In this document: positions 1 through 5,677 of the stretch, in pieces
Numbering within the stretch: position 1 is the stretch's first letter
How the letters are laid out: each line of letters begins with the position of its first letter
From: Clostridia bacterium
Lineage (GTDB): Bacteria > Bacillota > Clostridia > Christensenellales > CAG-1252
Length of the DNA: 7,888 nucleotides
NCBI GenBank assembly: GCA_017455385.1
Contig: JAFTBD010000048.1
Coordinates: 1-7,888, forward strand
Direction: 5' to 3'
The notes under the pieces: generated by a model
The model's database searches: none
What the model was told of the DNA's origin: nothing
Seen by the model: the letters and a program-made list of their open reading frames with translations, nothing else
Program-made: the position numbers and the translations under genes

Positions 1-71
1 GAGCGTGCGATTCATGCGCCAAAGGCGCAATTCATGGCGAAAGCCAATTCATGACCGTTAGGTCAATTCAT
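1..71. repeat. array of miniature hairpins separated by invariant AATTCAT
   Basis: Four copies of (A)ATTCAT begin at 10, 29, 46 and 65. Between them lie three perfect hairpins of different sequence: TGCGCC-AAA-GGCGCA (15-29), TGGC-GAAA-GCCA (35-46) and TGACC-GTTA-GGTCA (52-65). The outermost T-A pair of each stem is supplied by the flanking invariant units. CGTGCG at 4-9 looks like the right arm of another hairpin cut by the window edge, so the array probably continues to the left. The stems share no sequence while the separators are constant. The unit period is 17-20 bp, far too short for CRISPR. The array lies beyond the T-run ending the operon. Its function is unknown. Confidence 0.75.
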
Positions 72-75
72 CTCT

Positions 76-91
76 ATTCCGCATTCCGAAT
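76..91. repeat. short direct repeat and palindrome between hairpin array and T-run
   Basis: ATTCCG occurs twice (76-81 and 83-88), and the second copy forms the 9-bp palindrome ATTC-C-GAAT (83-91). It may be a degenerate end of the hairpin array, but it is short and could be chance. Confidence 0.3.
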
Positions 92-92
92 T

Positions 93-110
93 AAAAAAAC
101 GGTGAACGTA
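93..110 (-). terminator. U-tract and 3' arm of a terminator-like end
   Basis: On the minus strand TACGTTCACC is followed by G and seven T (93-99). The complementary arm lies about 160 nt upstream, at the end of the last coding sequence. No local hairpin of normal terminator size abuts the T-run. Termination would therefore depend on the long-range fold at 101-281. The strand assignment is based on the T-run being present only on the minus strand. Confidence 0.55.
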
Positions 111-281
111 GAGAGTAGTGCGTAGACGAGCGCTCTTTGAAGAAAAGGGCAGGCGCGAGCGCGCCATTTGGGTCCCTGCAATATTATTAGATATTGCGGG
201 GTGTAGGCGCGTACTTCTTGTACGTAACTGCCCTTTGATGAAATAGTTAGCGAAGTATACGTGCTGCTATATACGTTCACC
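101..281 (-). ncRNA. predicted structured RNA element of about 180 nt at the operon 3' end
   Basis: A perfect 10-bp inverted repeat (GGTGAACGTA, 101-110, with TACGTTCACC, 272-281) closes the element. Nested inside are a second helix of 6 pairs out of 7 (121-127 with 255-261), a 4-bp helix (131-134 with 249-252) and a perfect 9-bp helix (AAAGGGCAG, 144-152, with CTGCCCTTT, 228-236). The head holds three hairpins: 152-165 (GGCGC/GCGCC), 174-201 (11 pairs including one T-G pair, which would be A-C on the minus strand) and 210-224 (CGTAC/GTACG). An alternative pairing, 160-165 with 206-211, would turn the head into one long arm. The minus-strand product would end in a run of U. I do not recognise it as tmRNA, RNase P RNA, SRP RNA or a known riboswitch. 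A distant resemblance to the rod-with-bubble layout of 6S RNA is only a shape analogy. It could be an independent small RNA, a structured 3' UTR, or a leader for a gene left of the window. Confidence 0.6.
174..201. repeat. long hairpin inside the 3' element
   Basis: GCAATAT (178-184) and ATATTGC (191-197) form a perfect 7-bp stem around a 6-nt loop. It extends outward through one T-G position to CCC/GGG, giving about 11 paired positions. No T-run follows on either strand, so it is not a simple terminator. It is the strongest single hairpin in the head of the structured element. Confidence 0.7.
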
Positions 282-2966
282 CATCAGGCGCGCTCGAGTA
301 ACATCATTGATCTCATAATTCTCCCCCGGCTTCGTATTCCACTCCCCGTTCCCATCCTTACCGACGACGTGGTACGTCTTGTAATGATCGAGATCGATCA
401 GGGAGAGCGCCCTCGCAATGTTGCTGACGCCCGACACCAAGTAGGCGCGGACCTCTGCGTAGGAGAAATAGCCGGGCGTGAAAGTAACGTCTAATCCGTC
501 CGTATTCCCCTCGTTCAGCGTTTCACCGTTGAATTGCGGGTTCATATCCGCCCAGATGCCGAGGATGAGGAAGGAGAAATTCAACCATTCCGTCCCTTCT
601 TCGTCGGCATAGAGATTATCTTTCACCGACAGCATGAATGCCTGCTTGATGACGTCGCTGATGACGCCGTTGAAGGTGGGGACCAAGCGATTGGCGCGAG
701 GATCCTTAAGATTCTGCGGCAGGATATTCATCTGCACTTCTTCGAGCTTCTTCCAGTTATAGACGTATATCTCTCCCTCGAGCTCGAATCGACCGTATTG
801 GATCGGTCCCCTTTCCACGCCGTCCTCGCTGTCCAAGACCTCGTCGAAATGTCCGCAGGCGATGGCGACGGGCGCGATGGTATGACTGAAAATGCAGTTT
901 TTCAGCTTGAGATTCGCTTTGCAGAAGCTCGCTTGTTGCAAGACGATCGCCGAAGCGGAATTATTGCGCAGGATACATCCGTCTATCGTGAGGTCACCTA
1001 TCGCGGTATTGATATGGCTGTAGGCATATTGGAGGAGGCACCCTTTCACGGTGAGGCTCATCTTATTTGTCGCCACGGGATACTTTCCTTGGAGACTGAT
1101 GGCGCCGCCACCCGTGCGGTTCAGCTCCTCGAAAGTCTCTTTGGAGTCCTCCGTCGTGGGCTGGGTCGCCTGCATATTCAGATTCCTGAGGGTAACGTCG
1201 ACGGACGCGGGCATATCTCCGAAGGTGTCGAAGTCCCACAGGAGCAACACTTCCCTCAGCTCAACGGAATTGATAAAGAACTGTCCGTCCAGTTTATTGC
1301 CGTTGCCGTATATGGACGCCCTGCAATTGGTGATCGACTTACCGCCGTCCGCCTTGGAGGGATAATAGACGTCGGTATGGAGCACGATGGCTCTCACGTC
1401 CTTATCTGCGGCGACTGCCGCGAAGTCCCAATAAGGATCGAAGCTCGGCTTCTCCCCTTTCGACGCATCGAAATGCGCGCGCTCGACACCCACGCCCACG
1501 TTGACGCCGTTCACGAGATGGAAGTTATAGCTGCGGCGCACGGGGAGTCCCGCTTGGTTATAGGCGGTGGCGGTGATGGTGACGATCTCGCCGTCCGCGA
1601 CCTCTTCCGCGAAGGTAATGACGCCCTTGTCCACTTTGGCAAGCTCTTCGTTATTGCTCTCGAAGGTATAAGACTCGATGCCGACTCCCTCGGGGAAAGA
1701 ATACACCGACAAGGCATATTGCCTCGTATAGTTCCCATTGCTGTACGTATAATTGCCGAAGACGCGCTCTTGCAGAAGCCCGACACGATCCATATATTCC
1801 GTTTCGGACAGGCGGAACTCCTCCACCGTGCTCGTCACGTTGATGGTCACGGGCTCGCTGAGGTAGCCTGCCGCTTCCGCATATACGTCCGCGCTGCCGC
1901 TGCCGACCGCGTAAAGTCTGCCGTTTGTGATCGTGACGACGGTCAGGTCGCTGCTCACCCACTTGATCGCAGGGGTCGTGCCGTCGAGTGCCTTGGCGGT
2001 CAGCTCGATATTCGAGGTGCCGAGCCCGAGATAGGTGGACAAGGCGCCTTTCTTCATACTATGCAGATTCTCGATGACGATCGTCTTATCGGATGTCACC
2101 TTCACGATGGTGAGCTCCTCGCGGTGATCCCCCTTGCTGACGGTGACCACCTTGGTCTCGTAGGTGTTCAAACCGGTGAGATCCACGTCCTTGCCGCCCT
2201 CGACGGTGGCGTCCGTCTCTGTCAGGTAGTCGTCAACGTTCACGCTGTTCGCGGAGGTGTAGACCGTCTTCTTGCGGAGAAGATCCGTCCCGATCACGCG
2301 CACCGTGATCTCCTTGGAGACCGTCACGTCCGATGCCGTCACGGTGGCACCGATCACCGTTTCACCTTCCGTCAGAGCCGTCACGACGCCGTTATTATCC
2401 ACTTTCGCGACAGCCGCATTCGAGGACGACCATTGCACCTTGGCTTCGCGCACGCTGACAGCGGGCTTGACCTGCGCGAGCAGGTTCATCACCTCATAGC
2501 GTTGCATGGACAGAGAATCGAAATGGTTCCCGCTGTAATCGCCGATCAGCATATACCCGGGCAGTCTGCCCGTCACATAGAAAGTCACGCGCGCAGTGAT
2601 GGAGGTATTCTTCTTGGACGTGCAGGTGATATCCACACTGCCGTAGTCGAGAAACTCCACGTCCGCGGCATCTTTCTTATTCTGAGAGGGGGTGACCTTC
2701 GCGATCTCGGGATTCATGCTCTCCCACAGGATCTCGTCGGTGGCGATACCGGGGAATACTTCACAGAAGATAGTATATTTCCTGTCGGTGCTCTGCTCTT
2801 CGAGGATGATCTCCTCGTTCTTGATCTCGACGCCGCCGTGTTTGATGAGGATGTATTCCGCAGGGATATCCACGAATGCGGACGCGATCAAGAGTCCGCT
2901 CGCGCTGATCGTGAGCAGCACAACGATGGGTATCAATAATAAGACCGCTATGATTATCTTCTTCAT
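267..2966 (-). CDS. large exported BIg2 / beta-helix protein, downstream paralogue
   Basis: This is an 899-residue exported protein, paralogous to the gene just upstream along its whole length. The N-terminus MKKIIIAVLLLIPIVVLLTISASG is a signal peptide or uncleaved anchor; an Ala-Ser-Ala near 28-30 could be a cleavage site. BIg2-type repeats lie at about 62-132, 152-226 and 302-378, for example VQWSSSNAAVAKVDNNGVVT. SIYGNGNKLDGQ (551-562) leads into a parallel beta-helix-like stretch (about 590-705) with KGCLLQYAYSH, DGCILRN and KNCIFSH rungs. The C-terminal domain (about 730-899) has YNWKK, GIWADMN and NTKPGENY. The ATG at 2964-2966 is fixed by an in-frame TAA just upstream and by alignment with the paralogue. 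The Shine-Dalgarno AAGGA is only about 3 nt from the ATG, so reinitiation after the upstream stop (16-nt gap) is plausible. The last codons (Gly-Glu-Arg) form one arm of the structured element at 101-281. The biochemical role is unknown. Confidence 0.92.
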   Translation of the reverse strand: MKKIIIAVLLLIPIVVLLTISASGLLIASAFVDIPAEYILIKHGGVEIKNEEIILEEQSTDRKYTIFCEVFPGIATDEILWESMNPEIAKVTPSQNKKDAADVEFLDYGSVDITCTSKKNTSITARVTFYVTGRLPGYMLIGDYSGNHFDSLSMQRYEVMNLLAQVKPAVSVREAKVQWSSSNAAVAKVDNNGVVTALTEGETVIGATVTASDVTVSKEITVRVIGTDLLRKKTVYTSANSVNVDDYLTETDATVEGGKDVDLTGLNTYETKVVTVSKGDHREELTIVKVTSDKTIVIENLHSMKKGALSTYLGLGTSNIELTAKALDGTTPAIKWVSSDLTVVTITNGRLYAVGSGSADVYAEAAGYLSEPVTINVTSTVEEFRLSETEYMDRVGLLQERVFGNYTYSNGNYTRQYALSVYSFPEGVGIESYTFESNNEELAKVDKGVITFAEEVADGEIVTITATAYNQAGLPVRRSYNFHLVNGVNVGVGVERAHFDASKGEKPSFDPYWDFAAVAADKDVRAIVLHTDVYYPSKADGGKSITNCRASIYGNGNKLDGQFFINSVELREVLLLWDFDTFGDMPASVDVTLRNLNMQATQPTTEDSKETFEELNRTGGGAISLQGKYPVATNKMSLTVKGCLLQYAYSHINTAIGDLTIDGCILRNNSASAIVLQQASFCKANLKLKNCIFSHTIAPVAIACGHFDEVLDSEDGVERGPIQYGRFELEGEIYVYNWKKLEEVQMNILPQNLKDPRANRLVPTFNGVISDVIKQAFMLSVKDNLYADEEGTEWLNFSFLILGIWADMNPQFNGETLNEGNTDGLDVTFTPGYFSYAEVRAYLVSGVSNIARALSLIDLDHYKTYHVVGKDGNGEWNTKPGENYEINDVTRARLMGERI

Positions 2967-2969
2967 ACT

Positions 2970-2974
2970 TCCTT
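2970..2974 (-). promoter_or_regulatory. closely spaced ribosome binding site for the 899-residue protein
   Basis: AAGGA lies only about 3 nt before the ATG at 2966, closer than the usual 5-9 nt. The preceding gene stops 16 nt upstream, so terminating ribosomes may help initiation. The start itself is supported by the in-frame TAA immediately upstream and by the match to the paralogue's N-terminus. Confidence 0.55.
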
Positions 2975-2982
2975 ATACGGTA

Positions 2983-5667
2983 TCATGCTCTTCCGTGAAG
3001 TCTGGCAAAGGTCGTCTCGTCCATTGCGTACTTCTCCCCCGGAAGGGTATTGTATATGCCGTTTTCTCCTTTGTTCATTATCATATAGCACGGTTTCGTC
3101 ACGTCGATATTCAGGTCACGCGCCAGTGCCTGCGACAGTCTCCCGAGATTGGTCGTGGAGAGCTCAAGCCGCATATAACTCGTATGTTTCTTGTCGTAGA
3201 AGAGGTGGAATCCGTCCTCCAAGTACGGTTTGCCGTCCGCACCGATCGTGCGCGGCACGTTCTCTTTGGTATTGAGATCCGCCCAGAACGACATACAGAA
3301 GCCACCCATATTGACGTACCGATTGCCGTCCTGTTCCACGATAAATTCGGCGTTCCTGCCCTTCTCAAAGCTCATATGCGCCGATTCGGACAGTTTGTTA
3401 TTCAGCTCCGCAAGCGCGAGATCCAAGTATTTATCTCCCAAGACACCGTTCGGGATGATATCCAGTCGTATCTCGTTCGGCTTCTTCCAGTTATAAATAT
3501 AATTCTCGCCGAGCCACTCCAAGGTATTGTATTGCACCCGTTCGCTCTTCGGGAGCGGGACTGTGCCATTGGAGAGCATCACCGCGAAAGACAGCATATT
3601 GGAGAAAATGCAGTTCTTCACCGTGATGAAATTCGGCTGTTCGTGCAACGACTCGATGAGCATCGCGGGACCGACCGAATTGCGGAAGACACACCCGTCG
3701 AATGTGGTCGTGCCGCCGATGGCTACCACGTGGGAATACGCGTACTGGAATACGCAGTATTTGAAGTCGATGCGGTAGTCCGTGTGCTCCTTGAAGTAGG
3801 TGCGGATCGGCGTCCCCCCGTAGGTCATGAGTTCTTGGAACGCGGCGGCGGACTCGCTGCTCTTCGGGGCGTAGGATTGCACGTACAAGTCGCGTATCGT
3901 CACCCCCGTCACGCCGGGATTCTTCTCGTATTCTTCATCGTCCGCTTCTTCCATCAAACGACTCTCGAAATGATACTGATAGAGCTGTCCGTCCAGCTTG
4001 TACCCGTTGCCGTATATGTCGTGGAAGAATCCGAGCTTTTGGTTCTTCCCCTCGATGGCGTCCACGTACTCTGCAGGGGGCATATAGACGTTGGTCTGGA
4101 AGACGATGGCGTATTCATTCGGTCCGTTCGTGGCGCGAATGGCGTCGTAGTACGGCTCGAAAGAGGGCATTCTGCCGCTCTCTTTATCGTAGACGTTGGC
4201 ACCATAGTCCATCCCGATATTGATTCCCTTGACGAGGTACTTGAAGGTATATGCCCTCGAGATGGAGTTGGTGGAAAAATTGCTCTTCACCAGCACCGTG
4301 ACGGTCTGTCCCTCCGCCCCATCGCGGAAGGTCACGAGACCGGTGCGATCCACCGTGGCGTATTCGCTCTCCGTGAAGTAGCTGAAATTGGTCTCGTCAC
4401 AGCCCTCGGGGTAGATATTTTTCGGACGGATGCGGATCCCGTGGACGAGCTCACCGTCGTAATACGACCATGTCCCGAAGACACGATCGGAATACAGCCC
4501 TATGATGTCGTCCTTCGCATCGATATTGAGATCGAAGTAACTGAGCGGCGTCTCCACGCGCACCTCGGTCTCGAAGGCGCGATATCCTTCCTTCTCCAAA
4601 GTGATGACCGCCCTGCCCGCCCGTACGGCGTAGATGCGATCTCCCTCAACGCGGACGATACTGTCATCCGACGTTCTGAGCGTCGTCCCTTCGACCGTTT
4701 GATCCGTGACAGCGTCCGTCGCGATCATCCTTCTCGAGGAATTCACCGCGATATAACGTCCGACCGACCATTCCCCCGCGAGCCAGGCATCCATATCGCG
4801 CACGACGAGGGTGTGCTCGGAAGGCACTTTGCGGACGGTGATCGTCTCTCTCTTGTCGCCGTCTGTTACGGTCACTTCCGTCGTTTCATCATTCAGTTCG
4901 ACGACGTTACCGCCTATGGCGGTACCTTGCACGATATAAGGCGACAGATCTACGCTGTCACCGCAGGCATACACCGTGCTCCTCGTCGTCAATCGACTGC
5001 CCGCGACATGGATCTCCACCGTTCTCTCTTTACCGCCGCCGTCTATGCTGCGAGCGGACACCGTGAGGACGGCATTGCCCTCTCCCACCGCGCGAATAAC
5101 GCCTTCCGCCGTACAGATGAAGACGCTCTCGTCGCTTGAATGGAAAACGGGGCTCTCCGCGAGCGCGTTATAGGGATTCACATCCACGCGCAGTTGCGTC
5201 TCCTCATACCTCGCCATCGTGAGGGTCTCTATCGCCTTATCCGACGCGCGGTAATCATAGAGGGACAAGTCGTGTATCTTATCGTCCTCCACGAAGAAGG
5301 CGCAGGACGCGCGGATCGCACGGTTATCCATGCTCTCCGCCGTGATGGTCACGATGCCGCAATCGAGGAAGGTGACCGCACCCTCCTCCGATACCGTTGC
5401 CACCGATTCGTTATCCGAATACCAGTAAAAGCCCGTCACCTGCGCGGCGCCCGGCAGATAGACCGGGATGAGCTGGTATTTGGCGGCATAGACGGAATAC
5501 TGCGAGAATTGCACCGTCACCGACGTGACCTCCTCTCCCTGATGTTTGAGGACGAAGGACTCGATGGCGATACTGACTTCCGCCGATATGATCATTCCCG
5601 ATACGCTGATGGTCAGCAGTATGATGACGGGAATGAGTATGAGCAAACCAATAACGAATTTCTTCAC
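2983..5667 (-). CDS. large exported BIg2 / beta-helix protein, upstream paralogue
   Basis: This is an 894-residue exported or surface-anchored protein of unknown function. I use a GTG start at 5665-5667: it has a good Shine-Dalgarno (AGAGGTGA), lies 2 nt after the permease stop, and gives an N-terminus (VKKFVIGLLILIPVIILL) that matches the next gene's. A longer ATG start at 5721 would add 18 charged residues and overlap the permease. After a hydrophobic segment (about 4-28) come Ig-like BIg2-type repeats at about 60-126, 145-222 and 300-371, with typical strands such as SDNESVATVSEEGAVTF. IYGNGYKLDGQ (551-561) introduces a parallel beta-helix-like stretch (about 585-700) with DGCVFRN and KNCIFSN rungs. 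The C-terminal domain (about 720-894) contains YNWKK, FWADLN and NTLPGE motifs shared with the paralogue downstream. No LPXTG motif, SLH domain or C-terminal membrane segment is seen, so attachment is either by the N-terminal segment or absent. A role as adhesin, scaffold or glycan-binding protein would be guesswork. Confidence 0.9.
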   Translation of the reverse strand: MKKFVIGLLILIPVIILLTISVSGMIISAEVSIAIESFVLKHQGEEVTSVTVQFSQYSVYAAKYQLIPVYLPGAAQVTGFYWYSDNESVATVSEEGAVTFLDCGIVTITAESMDNRAIRASCAFFVEDDKIHDLSLYDYRASDKAIETLTMARYEETQLRVDVNPYNALAESPVFHSSDESVFICTAEGVIRAVGEGNAVLTVSARSIDGGGKERTVEIHVAGSRLTTRSTVYACGDSVDLSPYIVQGTAIGGNVVELNDETTEVTVTDGDKRETITVRKVPSEHTLVVRDMDAWLAGEWSVGRYIAVNSSRRMIATDAVTDQTVEGTTLRTSDDSIVRVEGDRIYAVRAGRAVITLEKEGYRAFETEVRVETPLSYFDLNIDAKDDIIGLYSDRVFGTWSYYDGELVHGIRIRPKNIYPEGCDETNFSYFTESEYATVDRTGLVTFRDGAEGQTVTVLVKSNFSTNSISRAYTFKYLVKGINIGMDYGANVYDKESGRMPSFEPYYDAIRATNGPNEYAIVFQTNVYMPPAEYVDAIEGKNQKLGFFHDIYGNGYKLDGQLYQYHFESRLMEEADDEEYEKNPGVTGVTIRDLYVQSYAPKSSESAAAFQELMTYGGTPIRTYFKEHTDYRIDFKYCVFQYAYSHVVAIGGTTTFDGCVFRNSVGPAMLIESLHEQPNFITVKNCIFSNMLSFAVMLSNGTVPLPKSERVQYNTLEWLGENYIYNWKKPNEIRLDIIPNGVLGDKYLDLALAELNNKLSESAHMSFEKGRNAEFIVEQDGNRYVNMGGFCMSFWADLNTKENVPRTIGADGKPYLEDGFHLFYDKKHTSYMRLELSTTNLGRLSQALARDLNIDVTKPCYMIMNKGENGIYNTLPGEKYAMDETTFARLHGRA

Positions 5668-5669
5668 GA

Positions 5670-5677
5670 TCACCTCT
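5670..5677 (-). promoter_or_regulatory. ribosome binding site that sets the GTG start at 5667
   Basis: On the minus strand AGAGGTGA precedes TC and then GTG. The GAGG core is 5 nt from the GTG, an ideal distance, and the site's TGA is the stop codon of the permease. This supports the GTG start and suggests translational coupling of the large surface protein to the permease. Confidence 0.8.

Noticed and set aside
1..71. CRISPR array
   Set aside because: The period is 17-20 bp, the repeat is only 7 bp, and the intervening segments are self-complementary hairpins rather than unique spacers.
74..280. Possible 68-residue minus-strand gene starting at a GTG
   Set aside because: It would start inside the previous gene's last codons, has no good ribosome binding site, and lies entirely within the structured dyad element.
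101..281. Miniature inverted-repeat transposable element
   Set aside because: The terminal inverted repeats (10 bp perfect, about 27 bp imperfect) fit, but there is no target duplication outside them, the gene end matches its paralogue, and a T-run follows one arm. A genome-wide search for further copies could reopen this.
534..2939. Open frame of 801 codons on the plus strand
   Set aside because: It is antisense to the 899-residue protein, is rich in Arg, His and Asp with no recognisable domain, and arises from the codon bias of the true gene.
2692..5139. Open frame of 815 codons on the plus strand
   Set aside because: It runs antisense across both large surface genes with the same shadow composition. 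The minus-strand frames have signal segments, domains and ribosome binding sites.
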